Below are positions 18,214 through 28,423 of a DNA stretch of 64,000 nucleotides, piece by piece. The stretch is from Bradyrhizobium huanghuaihaiense (GTDB taxonomy: Bacteria > Pseudomonadota > Alphaproteobacteria > Rhizobiales > Xanthobacteraceae), in assembly GCF_007830635.1 (NCBI RefSeq), contig NZ_VLLA01000006.1:62001-126000 (forward strand), written 5' to 3'. Both the position numbers and the translations under genes were made by a program. The notes under the pieces were generated by a model. The model was not told the DNA's origin. It did not search any database and worked only from the letters and a program-made list of their open reading frames with translations. Positions within the stretch are counted from its first letter, which is position 1. Every line of letters begins with the position of its first letter.

Positions 18214-18275
18214 AGAGACGCGACAGCGCGCCCGGTGAAAACCAGGCGCGCTTCGTTCAGCCGACTAGAAGCCCA

Positions 18276-18806
18276 TTATTCCGAGTACTTGAACTCGGGC
18301 ATGTTCTTCAGCTCGTCCTTGCTCGCATTGAACACGGCGTGGTCCGGATACCACTTCGAGGTGGACGACGTCGTGGTCGCCGCAGGCCTGTCGGTGCCGG
18401 TCGCAGCGCCCGTCGTCGTGGTCGCGGCGGGCTTGGCGCCCGGGTTCGTGCTGGCGCCGGTATAAGCCACGGCCTCGTTGACGAACTTCAGCTTCTCGTA
18501 GGGCACGGCGACCAGGTGCTCGCCCATGCCGAGGAAGCCGCCGACGCCGATCACGGCGATCTTGATGGCGCCGCTCTTGTCCATCAGGAGATCGTTGATC
18601 GAGCCGATGTTCTCGTTGGCTTCGTTGTAGACCTTCAGGCCGGACATCTTCGAGGCGCGCCACTCGCCCGACGCGGTCGTGGTTGTCGTTGTCGCGGTGG
18701 CTGCAGGCGCTGCCTTGTCGGTGGTGGCCGTCGGGTTTTGCGCGAACGCGGCGGTCGCAAGCAGTGCAGTGCCGGCGAGGCCGGCGACGATCGATTTCAT
18801 CAACAT
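18276..18806 (-). CDS. Secreted PRC-barrel domain protein
   Basis: A 176-residue protein with a signal peptide (about 1-22, ATAAFAQ). A Thr/Ala-rich linker follows, then a PRC-barrel-like domain (about 48-118: SGLKVYNEANENIGSINDLL and the strand IKIAVIGVGGFLG), then another Thr/Ala-rich tail. Periplasmic PRC-barrel proteins are common in Bradyrhizobium and have no fixed function; stress roles are often suggested. Start at 18806 follows AGGAGAGGACA. A sequence resembling an EcfG stress-sigma promoter lies 39-63 bp upstream (18845-18869). Confidence 0.8.
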   Translation of the reverse strand: MLMKSIVAGLAGTALLATAAFAQNPTATTDKAAPAATATTTTTTASGEWRASKMSGLKVYNEANENIGSINDLLMDKSGAIKIAVIGVGGFLGMGEHLVAVPYEKLKFVNEAVAYTGASTNPGAKPAATTTTGAATGTDRPAATTTSSTSKWYPDHAVFNASKDELKNMPEFKYSE

Positions 18807-18844
18807 TGTTGTCCTCTCCTTCAGCAGCAAACTCGTGAGGAGAG

Positions 18845-18869
18845 AACAGCGCTGAACACGCGCGGTTCC
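18845..18869 (-). promoter_or_regulatory. Possible EcfG-type stress promoter
   Basis: On the minus strand GGAAC is followed by 16 bases and then TGTT. The alphaproteobacterial general-stress consensus is GGAAC-N16/17-CGTT, so one base differs. It lies just upstream of the PRC-barrel gene. Confidence 0.35.
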
Positions 18870-18957
18870 TAAAGATGCTGCAATTTCGCCGTGCAATGAT
18901 GGCGCTGCACTGCGAGGAAAGTTCCTCCAGTCGCGCACGAAACTCCCCGGGCGCACT

Positions 18958-19010
18958 GTTCCCCGCCGACGATCATGCGCCCTGGGTGAAGCACGATCGC
19001 GGCGGGGAAC
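18958..19010. repeat. Long inverted repeat, possible terminator
   Basis: GTTCCCCGCCG pairs with CGGCGGGGAAC, allowing one unpaired position, across a 30-base loop that itself contains GATC pairs. It lies just past the 3' end of the Ser-rich gene on the minus strand. There is no T-tract. Confidence 0.4.
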
Positions 19011-19033
19011 GCGCCGACCCGCGTCGCTCGGGG

Positions 19034-19588
19034 TCAGCTCTTGTAGTCGATCAGGAGCGCGGAGAAATTCGAGCTGCTCGATGAGCCGCCGTTGGCGCCG
19101 TAGGACGAGCTCGACGATTGCGACTGCTGCAGCGCCTGCAGGAACTGCTGGAGGATCTCGGCCGTGGCCTGGTCCGTCGAGCTGCTGCTGCTCGTCTGGT
19201 CCGTCGACGATGAATCCGAAGAGCTGTCGTCAGGCGGCGGGCCGGGCGGCGGTCCACCGGCGCCGCCGGGACCGTTCGCGAAGGCGGACTGAAAGACGTT
19301 CTTCAGCTCCTCGGCCTGGTCCGAGGTCAGCGTCCCGTTCGACACTTCGCTGGAAATGAGATCGTCGATCTTCGACTGCATGTCCTCCTTGGAGGGACGC
19401 GTGCCGCTCGACTGGTCGCTCGACCGGCTCTGCTGGAGCGCGGTGTCGATGTCCGTCAGCGCCGTCGAGAGCGCGGACTGGTCCGACGACGAGATCGTGC
19501 CGGCGGAAACTTGCGATTGCAATTCCTGCTGCAGCCGCTGCAAGGGCGACTGGTAGCTACCGGCGGATGCCGCCGAAATCGAAGTCAT
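19034..19588 (-). CDS. Ser-rich low-complexity protein of unknown function
   Basis: A 184-residue protein. Residues about 15-100 are helical, with paired motifs (GTISSSDQSALSTAL and GTLTSDQAEELKNVF) that resemble two copies of a helix-loop unit. A PPPGPPP stretch follows, then long Ser/Asp runs and a C-terminus ending SALLIDYKS. There is no signal peptide or membrane segment. The start at 19588 follows GGAGCC. It is divergent from the response-regulator gene by 180 bp. I do not recognise the family. The repeated S-D-Q helix hairpin could be a degenerate EF-hand-like pair, but canonical calcium loops are absent. Confidence 0.6.
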   Translation of the reverse strand: MTSISAASAGSYQSPLQRLQQELQSQVSAGTISSSDQSALSTALTDIDTALQQSRSSDQSSGTRPSKEDMQSKIDDLISSEVSNGTLTSDQAEELKNVFQSAFANGPGGAGGPPPGPPPDDSSSDSSSTDQTSSSSSTDQATAEILQQFLQALQQSQSSSSSYGANGGSSSSSNFSALLIDYKS

Positions 19589-19768
19589 GATGGCTCCGTG
19601 GATTTTGCGGGGTTTCTTGTGTGACCTCGCCACGGTATGGTTAACGGCCTTAACGAGACCTTGCCGCTTCCCTGCCCGGGCGTGTCCCCACGTTGCGGAC
19701 AGCCCCGCGGAAACAATCTGAAACAAAAATCTTCGCCATTTGGCCCGAATCTTGGACAAACAAAGCGC

Positions 19769-20509
19769 ATGGCCATTCCCAATCCCAACATCCTGGTCGT
19801 CGAGGACGACCGCGAAACCCGGACGTTGATTGCGAAGTACCTGCGCAACAACGCCTGCAACGTCACCGCCGTGAGCGACGGCCGCGAGATGTCGCGCGCC
19901 ATGGCCGATCACCGCGTCGACCTGATCATCCTCGACGTCATGCTGCCGGGCGAGGACGGGCTCAGCCTCTGCCGCAAGGTGCGCTCGGAGACGCAGACGC
20001 CGATCATCATGCTGACCGCGCGCGGCGAGGACGTCGACCGCATCGTCGGCCTCGAGATGGGCGCGGACGACTATCTGCCGAAACCCTTCAACCCGCGCGA
20101 GCTGCTCGCCCGCATCAACGCGGTGCTGCGCCGCCAGGCCGCGGCACAGGCGGCAAGCTCGATCGAAGGCGCAAGCACGCTCGCCTTCGAGGGCTGGCGC
20201 ATCGATCTGCGCCTGCGCGAGCTGCGCAATCCCGAAGGCGCGCGCGTCGCGGTGACCAGCGCCGAGTTCGACCTGCTCCGCACCTTCTGCGAGCGGCCCG
20301 GCCGCGTGCTGTCGCGCGACAGCCTGCTCGACCTCACGCAAGGGCGCAACACCGGCTCGTTCGAGCGCTCCATCGACGTGCTGGTCAGCCGCATCCGCCG
20401 CAAGATCGAGCCCAATCCGGCCGATCCCACCATCATCAAGACGGTGCGCTCCGGCGGCTATCTGTTCACGCCGAGAACCGAGGCGGTCGCGGCCACCCTG
20501 AGCAGCTGA
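19769..20509 (+). CDS. OmpR-family response regulator
   Basis: A 246-residue two-component regulator. The receiver (about 7-120) has acidic residues E12-D13-D14, phospho-acceptor D56 (LIILDVMLPG), the conserved Thr in MLTARG and Lys in PKPF. The C-terminal winged helix (about 145-235) ends in KTVRSGGYLF, which is diagnostic of OmpR/PhoB output domains. Start at 19769 gives the family's short N-terminus; upstream reading to 19637 is non-coding in character. The kinase gene starts 13 bp downstream, so the pair forms one operon. The stimulus is unknown. Confidence 0.93.
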   Translation: MAIPNPNILVVEDDRETRTLIAKYLRNNACNVTAVSDGREMSRAMADHRVDLIILDVMLPGEDGLSLCRKVRSETQTPIIMLTARGEDVDRIVGLEMGADDYLPKPFNPRELLARINAVLRRQAAAQAASSIEGASTLAFEGWRIDLRLRELRNPEGARVAVTSAEFDLLRTFCERPGRVLSRDSLLDLTQGRNTGSFERSIDVLVSRIRRKIEPNPADPTIIKTVRSGGYLFTPRTEAVAATLSS

Positions 20510-20522
20510 GGGAACGGCGACG

Positions 20523-21848
20523 ATGAAGCCGTTCGGGTTCTTTCACCTCAGGGGTATCGGCGGGCAGATCGCCGCGCTGGTGCTGGCCTCGACCGTCGCG
20601 CTCCATCTCGTCGTGACCACCGCCTTCCTGATCAGCCGGCCGGACCGTCCGGACGCCCCGCCGGACGGCGCGCATCAACTGACCGATGCCGCGCTGCTGC
20701 TCGGCTCGGCTGACGCCGCCGAGCGGCCGCGCCTCGTTGCCGATCTCGCGCGCGCCTTTCCCAAGCTCGGCATCGAGATGCTCGCGCCGGGCACGGCTGA
20801 AATCGTCGAGGAGAGCGACAGCCAGCATCTGCGCGGCATGCGCCGACATCTCGGGCGCGGCTACAAGGTGGTGCGGCTCGCCCCCGATGGCCCTGCGCAC
20901 CGCGTCGGCGTCGAATTGCCCGACGGCAGCGTGATTGCCGGCCGTGTCGAGGGCGGCCCGCGGCCGTGGTTCTGGGGCGCCCCGTGGTTGATGACGCTGA
21001 TGACGGCCTTCATCTGCGTCACCGTGCTCGGCCTGTGGGCGGCGCGCGCGCTGGCCGCGCCGCTGTCCTCCTTCGCCAGAGCCGCCGAGAATTTCAGCCT
21101 GGACGGCGGGGCGGATCCCCTGCCCGAGCGCGGGCCGGAAGAGATCCGCTCGGTGGCGCGCGCGCTCAACCGCATGCACGAACGGATCGCACGGCTGATG
21201 TCGGATCGCACGCGGATGCTGGCCGCGATCAGCCATGATCTGCGTACGCCGATCACGCGGCTGCGCCTGCGCGCCGAGTTCATCGAGGACGAGGGCAACC
21301 GCAAGCGCATGCTGATGGATCTCGACCAGATGCGCTCGATGCTGGAATCGGTGCTGTCCCTGCTGCGCAACGACCGCAAGATCGAGGCCGTGACCCTGGT
21401 CGACGTCGCCAGCACGCTGCAGCTCGTCGCCGACCAGTTCGGCGACATGGGCCACGTCGTGCACTATGAGGGTCCCGTGTCGGCGACTGCCGCCGCGCGG
21501 CCCGACGATCTGCATCGCGGCGTCACCAATCTCGTCGAGAACGCGGTGCGCTTCGGCGCCGAGGTCACGATCCGTCTCGACATATCGGGCACCAAGCTCG
21601 TCATCGACGTCGAGGATGACGGCCCCGGCATTTCGGATGCGCGCAAGCAGGAGATGCTGGAGCCGTTCGTGCGCGGCGACGACGCGCGCACCATGGACGA
21701 CTCCACCGGCTTCGGACTCGGCCTGTCGATCGCGCGCGCGATCGCGGTCGCCCATGGCGGCGAGCTGTCGCTGCACGACCGCGAGCCGCACGGCTTGATC
21801 GTGCGGATGCAATTGCCGGTGTGGCAGGAGCCGCGGCTCGCGGCTTAA
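20523..21848 (+). CDS. EnvZ-like sensor histidine kinase
   Basis: A 441-residue membrane kinase. TM1 is at about 15-37, a small periplasmic domain follows, TM2 is at about 155-178, and a HAMP linker comes next. The H-box is AISHDLRTPITRL with phospho-accepting H238. The ATPase domain shows the N-box NLVENAVRFG, G1 DDGPGIS and G2 GFGLGLSIA. It follows the response-regulator gene by 13 bp and should phosphorylate it. The periplasmic part is short (about 115 residues) and has no recognisable ligand domain. Confidence 0.93.
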   Translation: MKPFGFFHLRGIGGQIAALVLASTVALHLVVTTAFLISRPDRPDAPPDGAHQLTDAALLLGSADAAERPRLVADLARAFPKLGIEMLAPGTAEIVEESDSQHLRGMRRHLGRGYKVVRLAPDGPAHRVGVELPDGSVIAGRVEGGPRPWFWGAPWLMTLMTAFICVTVLGLWAARALAAPLSSFARAAENFSLDGGADPLPERGPEEIRSVARALNRMHERIARLMSDRTRMLAAISHDLRTPITRLRLRAEFIEDEGNRKRMLMDLDQMRSMLESVLSLLRNDRKIEAVTLVDVASTLQLVADQFGDMGHVVHYEGPVSATAAARPDDLHRGVTNLVENAVRFGAEVTIRLDISGTKLVIDVEDDGPGISDARKQEMLEPFVRGDDARTMDDSTGFGLGLSIARAIAVAHGGELSLHDREPHGLIVRMQLPVWQEPRLAA

Positions 21849-21857
21849 GCCAGCAAC

Positions 21858-22058
21858 TCAGGCGGCGAGCGGCGGATGCTTGATCGCGTGCTCATCGAAG
21901 ATCGCTACCGCCTCGAAGCGGTAGCCGCAGGCTTGGCACTTCCAGAGATAGGAAACGCGGCCTTCGCCCGGCTCGATCCAGTCGGGGAACGGGATCGGTG
22001 TGCCACATTGTGCACAAGGGTTCTGCATGGGAATGTCGTCGATGTCTGCTGGGGTCAT
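21858..22058 (-). CDS. Small zinc-ribbon protein
   Basis: A 66-residue cytoplasmic protein with two CxxC knuckles, C15-A-Q-C18 and C41-Q-A-C44, the second followed by GYRFEA. That is a classic zinc ribbon. The start at 22058 follows GGGAGGACG; the longer frame to 22214 would cross a likely regulatory site and is rejected. It is convergent with the kinase gene, with nine bases between stops. Function unknown; it may bind nucleic acid or act as a metal chaperone. Confidence 0.7.
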   Translation of the reverse strand: MTPADIDDIPMQNPCAQCGTPIPFPDWIEPGEGRVSYLWKCQACGYRFEAVAIFDEHAIKHPPLAA

Positions 22059-22156
22059 GGACGTCCTCCCGAGTGCTGCTCTTGAATTGCGATTGTTGGG
22101 CGGATGCGCGAATGGACAGACCCGCTGTCGCGTAAGGCACTCCGCCAGCTCCGAAC

Positions 22157-22172
22157 TTAACCTAGGTTTAAG
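22157..22172. promoter_or_regulatory. CtrA-type box
   Basis: TTAA-CCTAGGT-TTAA matches the CtrA full site TTAA-N7-TTAA exactly. It lies 117 bp upstream of the lytic transglycosylase start and 99 bp upstream of the zinc-ribbon start, so it could serve either. Confidence 0.5.
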
Positions 22173-22288
22173 TCGTAAAAGCGACGGCCCGGCGAAAATC
22201 GCCGCGGGTGGCATTTCGCCACATCATCGCCGTGTTCCCACGGCCTAACCCGCAAGGGTGCAGGTCCGTTCTGCCGAGGAATATTTCG

Positions 22289-22831
22289 ATGAAAATTTTG
22301 CATATTGCCGCGCTTGCTGCGGCAGGGTTGATGATGACGCAGGCCGCATTCGCGGGCGAAGCCGAATATGCCGAGATGGTCACGATGCATGCCCGCGCCA
22401 ATGGCGTGCCGGAGGCGCTGGTGCATCGCGTCATCATGCGCGAAAGCCGCTACCAGCCCGGCCTCGTCGGCCGTGGCGGCACCATCGGGCTGATGCAGAT
22501 CAAGCTCGCGACCGCCCGCGGCGTCGGTTACACCGGCGATGCCGCCGGCCTGCGCGATCCCAACACCAATCTCACCTATGCGGTGAAGTACCTCGCCGGC
22601 GCCTATCGCGCCGCCAATGGCGACCACGCGCGAGCTGTGCGTTATTTCGCGGGCGGCTATTACTACGTTGCAAAGCGGCAGCGGCAGGAGATGGTGCAGC
22701 AGGCGAGCAACGAGACGAACTCCCAGGCTTGGCTGGAGCCGAACGGCAACCCGCAGCCGGTGTTCGGCCCAACGCCGCACCGGAAGCTGGCGCAAGGCGT
22801 CCGCAACGCGCGCGCGCAAGCGCCAAAGTAA
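22289..22831 (+). CDS. Secreted lytic transglycosylase (SLT domain)
   Basis: A 180-residue exported enzyme with signal peptide about 1-22 (AAFAGE). The SLT fold covers about 28-130, with catalytic E52 in MRESRYQP, then GLMQIK and the AVKYLAGAY motif. It cleaves peptidoglycan to 1,6-anhydromuramyl products in the periplasm. The domain is minimal and there is a basic C-terminal tail. Start 22289 gives the signal peptide. A CtrA-type site upstream would tie it to the cell cycle. Confidence 0.88.
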   Translation: MKILHIAALAAAGLMMTQAAFAGEAEYAEMVTMHARANGVPEALVHRVIMRESRYQPGLVGRGGTIGLMQIKLATARGVGYTGDAAGLRDPNTNLTYAVKYLAGAYRAANGDHARAVRYFAGGYYYVAKRQRQEMVQQASNETNSQAWLEPNGNPQPVFGPTPHRKLAQGVRNARAQAPK

Positions 22832-22835
22832 CTTT

Positions 22836-22970
22836 CGTGTCCCGGGCGCGCTGCAGCGTGCAACGCTGCTGCGCAGAACCGGGACCCAGCGCTCCACGCG
22901 AAAATGGGCCCCGGCTCTGCGACGCACCACGCCGCCAAGGGCGGCGCGCTGCATCGCGTCCGGGGCACGG
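22836..22970. repeat. Dispersed repeat, family R5 (copy 1)
   Basis: Begins CGTGTCCCGGGCGCGCTGCA and ends CGTCCGGGGCACG, with arms imperfectly complementary. CCGGGACCCA and GGGCCCCGGCTCTGC lie inside. Related copies lie at 37716-37848 and 54426-54564. Confidence 0.8.
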
Positions 22971-23029
22971 CTGCGGTTCCCGCCAAGCGCGTTGACCACC
23001 CCGCCTCCCTGGCATACATTAGACCCGTT

Positions 23030-23134
23030 CCGAGGGGTGCTCCGAGGAGGAGCTGAGATACCGCTAAATGGGCAATACCGCCCAGGACCGCGGTGACCCT
23101 TTGAACCTGATCCGGGTCATGCCGGCGAAGGGAC
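23030..23134 (+). promoter_or_regulatory. TPP riboswitch (THI element)
   Basis: The conserved blocks are present in order: GGGGTGCTCC, GCTGAGATACC, then CCGCGGTGACCC, TTGAACCTGATCCGGGTCA and TGCCGGCGAAGGGA. The last block runs into the ribosome-binding region (AAGGGACAGGG) of thiO at 23139. Binding of thiamine pyrophosphate should therefore hide the start site of the thi operon. Confidence 0.97.
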
Positions 23135-23138
23135 AGGG

Positions 23139-24164
23139 ATGTTGCACACGACCAAGCGACCGGATTCCCCGGTATCCATTATCGGCGCAGGCATTGCCGG
23201 CGCCTGGCAGGCGCTTTTGTTCGCACAGGCCGGCCACGCCGTGACGCTACACGAGCGCGGTGACGTCGGGATGACCGATTCCACCAGCCACTGGGCCGGC
23301 GGCATGCTGGCGCCCTATTGCGAGGCCGAGGTCGCCGAACCCATCATCTCCAGGCTGGGCCTGCGCTCCCTGGACATCTGGCGGCGCGAATTGCCGGATA
23401 CCCCCTTCAACGGCTCGCTGGTCGTCGCCCATCCGCGCGAGCGCAGCGATTTCGAGCGCTTTGCCAGGATGACCGAAGGCCATCGCCGGCTTGATGCCGC
23501 TGGCCTCGCCGAGCTCGAGCCGTCGCTGGAGGGACGCTTCCGCGATGCACTGTTCTTCCCGACCGAGGGCCATGTCGAGCCGCGCCGCGTGCTGCCGAAG
23601 CTGCATGAGCGCATCAAAGCTGCCGGCGGCACCATCAAGTTCGACAGCGACGTTACCGCCGCTGATCTCGCAAACCTTGATCCTAAGGGCATCGTGATCG
23701 ACTGCCGCGGCCTGTCCGCACGCGAGGAGCAGCCCGAGCTGCGCGGCGTCAAGGGCGAGATGATTTTGATCGAGACGGACGAGGTGCAGCTGTCGCGCCC
23801 GGTGCGGCTGATCCATCCGCGCTGGCCGCTCTACGTGATCCCGCGCGAGCAGAACCTGTTCATGCTCGGCGCCACCTCGATCGAGGCCGAGGACACCGGC
23901 GTCAGCGTGCGCTCGGCGCTGGAGCTCTTGGGCGCCGCCTATGCGGTGCATCCGGCGTTCGGCGAAGCCCGGATCGTCGAATTCGGCTCGGGCCTTCGCC
24001 CCGCTTTTCCCGACAATCTGCCGCGCATCGGCATCCGCGGCGAGACCATCGCCGTCAACGGCCTCTACCGCCACGGCTTCCTGATCGCGCCGGCGCTCGC
24101 CGAGCTGACGCTTGCCTATGTCCAGCGCGGCCAGATCGACAATGAGGTGATGCAATGCGCGTGA
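23139..24164 (+). CDS. thiO: Glycine oxidase ThiO
   Basis: A 341-residue FAD-dependent amine oxidase. The dinucleotide motif GAGIAG is at about residues 16-21, SHWAGGMLAP follows, and the C-terminal flavin segment contains INGLYRHGF-type sequence (VNGLYRHGF). ThiO oxidises glycine to dehydroglycine (iminoacetate) for thiazole formation. It is the first gene after the TPP riboswitch, starting five bases past its last conserved block. Its last ten bases overlap thiS. Confidence 0.93.
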   Translation: MLHTTKRPDSPVSIIGAGIAGAWQALLFAQAGHAVTLHERGDVGMTDSTSHWAGGMLAPYCEAEVAEPIISRLGLRSLDIWRRELPDTPFNGSLVVAHPRERSDFERFARMTEGHRRLDAAGLAELEPSLEGRFRDALFFPTEGHVEPRRVLPKLHERIKAAGGTIKFDSDVTAADLANLDPKGIVIDCRGLSAREEQPELRGVKGEMILIETDEVQLSRPVRLIHPRWPLYVIPREQNLFMLGATSIEAEDTGVSVRSALELLGAAYAVHPAFGEARIVEFGSGLRPAFPDNLPRIGIRGETIAVNGLYRHGFLIAPALAELTLAYVQRGQIDNEVMQCA

Positions 24165-24352
24165 TCGTCAACGGCGAACAGCGCGAGGTAGCTTCAGTCA
24201 GCGTCGGCGCGCTGCTTTCCGAGCTCGACTACGAAGGCACCCACTTCGCGATCGCGCTGAACTACGACGTCGTGCCGAAAAGCCGCTGGGCCGAGACGAG
24301 CCTGAAGGCCGGCGACGAGATCGAGATCATCACGCCGCGGCAGGGAGGGTGA
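24155..24352 (+). CDS. thiS: Thiazole sulfur carrier ThiS
   Basis: A 65-residue ubiquitin-like sulfur carrier ending in the required Gly-Gly (PRQGG). Its C-terminus is adenylated and converted to a thiocarboxylate that donates sulfur to ThiG. It overlaps thiO by ten bases, so translation is likely coupled. No thiF adenylyltransferase gene is in the window, so activation must come from a protein encoded elsewhere. Confidence 0.93.
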   Translation: MRVIVNGEQREVASVSVGALLSELDYEGTHFAIALNYDVVPKSRWAETSLKAGDEIEIITPRQGG

Positions 24353-24377
24353 TGATGATGCGGGCACACTCTTTCCA

Positions 24378-24496
24378 CGTCGTCCCGGCGAAGGCCGGGA
24401 CCCATAACCACCGCCCTTTATTGGGACGGATGATCTCTCCCTGCGTGCCCCGAGCGAAATCACGCGGTATGGGTCCCGGCCTTCGCCGGGACGACA
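24378..24496. repeat. Dispersed palindromic repeat, family R2 (copy 1)
   Basis: Arms CGTCGTCCCGGCGAAGGCC and GGCCTTCGCCGGGACGAC are complementary. It sits between thiS and thiG, inside the operon, where the transcript would fold a long hairpin. Other copies are at 28986-29114, 30690-30818 and a half copy at 40855-40884. Confidence 0.85.
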
Positions 24497-24516
24497 ATTA
24501 AGGAGACACCTCCCAC

Positions 24517-25299
24517 ATGGTGACCTTCTACGGCAAAACCTTCGCCTCGCGCCTGCTGATCGGCAGCGCGCTCTATCCCTCGCCCGCGATCATGCAGGAT
24601 GCGATCCGCGCCTCCGGCTCGAACATCGTCACGGTGTCGCTGCGGCGCGAATCCGCCGGCGGCAAGACCGGGGACGCGTTCTGGAATCTGATCCGCGAGC
24701 TCGAGGTGACAGTGCTGCCGAACACCGCCGGCTGCCGCACCGTGCGCGAGGCCGTGACCACCGCCAAGCTCGCGCGCGAATTGTTCGGCACCAGCTGGAT
24801 CAAGTTAGAGGTCATCGCCGACAACGACACGCTGCAGCCCGACGTCGTCGGCCTCGTCGAAGCCGCGACCATCCTGATCAAGGACGGCTTCGAGGTGTTC
24901 CCCTATTGCACCGAGGACCTCTCGGTCGCCAACCGCCTGGTTGACGCCGGCTGCAAGGTGGTGATGCCGTGGGCAGCGCCGATCGGCAGCGCCAAGGGCA
25001 TCACCAACCGCGATGCACTCAAGCTCCTGCGCGAGCGCCTGCCCGACATCACGCTCGTGGTCGATGCCGGCATCGGCGCACCCTCCCACGCCGCGCAGGC
25101 GCTCGAGCTCGGCTACGACGCCGTGTTGCTCAACACCGCCATCGCAAAAGCCGCCGATCCCGTCGCGATGGCGAATGCCTTTCGCCTCGGCTGTGATGCC
25201 GGCCGCACCGCTTACGAAGCCGGGCTGATGAACGCGCGCGACTTCGCCTCCCCCTCCACCCCTGTTGTTGGGACCCCGTTCTGGCATGCCGTATCCTGA
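24517..25299 (+). CDS. thiG: Thiazole synthase ThiG
   Basis: A 260-residue TIM-barrel enzyme that builds thiazole phosphate from deoxyxylulose phosphate, dehydroglycine and ThiS thiocarboxylate. K96 (WIKLEV) is the expected Schiff-base lysine. MPWAAPIGS and the phosphate-binding GIGAPSHA match the family. It starts 20 bp after an intra-operon repeat and overlaps thiE by 14 bases. Confidence 0.95.
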   Translation: MVTFYGKTFASRLLIGSALYPSPAIMQDAIRASGSNIVTVSLRRESAGGKTGDAFWNLIRELEVTVLPNTAGCRTVREAVTTAKLARELFGTSWIKLEVIADNDTLQPDVVGLVEAATILIKDGFEVFPYCTEDLSVANRLVDAGCKVVMPWAAPIGSAKGITNRDALKLLRERLPDITLVVDAGIGAPSHAAQALELGYDAVLLNTAIAKAADPVAMANAFRLGCDAGRTAYEAGLMNARDFASPSTPVVGTPFWHAVS

Positions 25300-25891
25300 T
25301 CGCTTCTATCCCGTCGTCGACAACCTGAAATGGGTCGAGCGCCTGACAAAACTTGGCGTCGGCACCATCCAGCTTCGCGCGAAGGAGCTCAACGACGCCG
25401 ACGCGCTGCAGATCGTCACCGACGCGCTGGCGATCACTGCGGGCACGCAAGCCAAGCTGGTCGTGAACGACTATTGGCGCGCGGCGATCGTCGCCGGCGC
25501 GAAATATCTGCATCTCGGCCAGGAGGATCTGGCGGATGCGGACCTGAAAGCCATCCGCGAGGCCGGCGTTCTCCTCGGCATCTCCACCCATGACGACGCC
25601 GAGCTTGAAACCGCGCTTGCCGCCAAGCCCGATTACGTCGCGCTCGGCCCGATCTTCTTCACCACGCTCAAGTCGATGCGCTTCGAGCCGCAGGGCATTC
25701 CAAAAATCACGGAATGGAAGAAGCGCGTCGGCAACATCCCGCTGGTCGCGATCGGCGGCATCAAGTTCGAGCACGCCGCGGAGATCTTTGCCGCCGGCGC
25801 GGATTCCATCGCCGTGGTGTCCGACGTCACCCAGAACGCTGATCCCGACGCCCGCGTGCGGCAGTGGCTCGGCCTGAAGGAGGCGGCATGA
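25286..25891 (+). CDS. thiE: Thiamine-phosphate synthase ThiE
   Basis: A 201-residue enzyme joining the thiazole and pyrimidine phosphates. Family motifs are [20 protein letters not shown] and VAIGGI. The usual phosphate loop PTxTK reads FTTLKSM here, a mild divergence that keeps the Lys. The ATG at 25286 lies inside thiG, overlapping by 14 bases. The protein is slightly short for the family (about 210). It is otherwise ordinary. Confidence 0.92.
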   Translation: MPYPDRFYPVVDNLKWVERLTKLGVGTIQLRAKELNDADALQIVTDALAITAGTQAKLVVNDYWRAAIVAGAKYLHLGQEDLADADLKAIREAGVLLGISTHDDAELETALAAKPDYVALGPIFFTTLKSMRFEPQGIPKITEWKKRVGNIPLVAIGGIKFEHAAEIFAAGADSIAVVSDVTQNADPDARVRQWLGLKEAA

Positions 25892-25908
25892 CCGAAAATC
25901 TCTCCGCC

Positions 25909-25995
25909 CGTCATTGCGAGCGAAGCGAAGCAATCCAGAGTCTCTTCGGAGAGGCAGTCTGGATTGCTTCGTCGCAAGAGCTCCTCGCAATGACG
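25909..25995. repeat. Dispersed palindromic repeat, family R1 (copy 2)
   Basis: Has the same arms as the copy at 18109-18213 (CGTCATTGCGAGC ... CTCGCAATGACG), with a shorter inner part. It lies between thiE and thiC. Confidence 0.85.
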
Positions 25996-26010
25996 GAGAC
26001 ACCCTCTTCA

Positions 26011-28072
<2,062 letters not shown>

Positions 28073-28102
28073 GGCATTGATTCTCTGCATTCATTTCAAG
28101 CG

Positions 28103-28129
28103 AGGCCGGGCATATGCCCGGCCTTTTTG
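28103..28129 (+). terminator. Rho-independent terminator after thiC
   Basis: AGGCCGGGCAT / ATGCCCGGCCT form an 11-bp perfect palindrome followed by TTTTTG, 30 bp past the thiC stop. Confidence 0.9.
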
Positions 28130-28137
28130 TCGCGGAC

Positions 28138-28326
28138 TTATTCTCCGAGCAGCTCCCTGAATAGCTTCTTCGCGCGTTCAAGGCCTTCCTGCGTGAACAC
28201 CACGGACTTTACCTTGCCAACGGGATCATCAATCATTCCCTTGGTATGCAGACGGCCGAGCACATCCCAGTCGAAGCCCTTCCATGCCCGATCGCCATCG
28301 TGCAAGGTCAGATAGAGCAAGGCCAA
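28138..28326 (-). pseudogene. DUF6429 protein with 5' end replaced by a REP element
   Basis: The frame encodes 62 residues from a TTG: ALLYLTLHDGDRAWKGFDWD and then KGMIDDPVGKVKSVV. This is nearly the whole DUF6429 family domain. Relatives I remember begin about ten residues earlier with an M-x-I-D-x-x-K-I-D-D segment. Here RIDDAAL is still readable upstream, but at 28351 the sequence turns into a GTAG-type repeat and no ATG or GTG occurs before the stop at 28411. The original start therefore seems lost. The TTG at 28326 could rescue a shorter protein. Confidence 0.6.
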
Positions 28327-28350
28327 CGCCGCGTCGTCGATGCGGCAAGT

Positions 28351-28423
28351 GTAGCCCGGATGAGCGAAGCGACATCCGGGATTGACAGTCGCCCCGCATG
28401 TCGCTGACGCTCATGCGGGCTAC
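28351..28423. repeat. GTAG-REP pair (BIME), family R12
   Basis: GTAG then CCCGGAT-loop-ATCCGGG forms one REP. An inverted partner ends CGGGCTAC on the other side, with CCCGCATG pairing with CATGCGGG. GTAG plus hairpin is the known RAYT recognition design. The element separates two divergent genes and touches both coding frames. Confidence 0.8.

Noticed and set aside
19635..19655. TTAACGGCCTTAAC as a CtrA box
   Set aside because: The spacing between TTAA halves is five, not seven.
19034..20341. 435-codon minus-strand frame
   Set aside because: Only the last 184 codons (from 19588) are protein-like. The rest is antisense to the response regulator.
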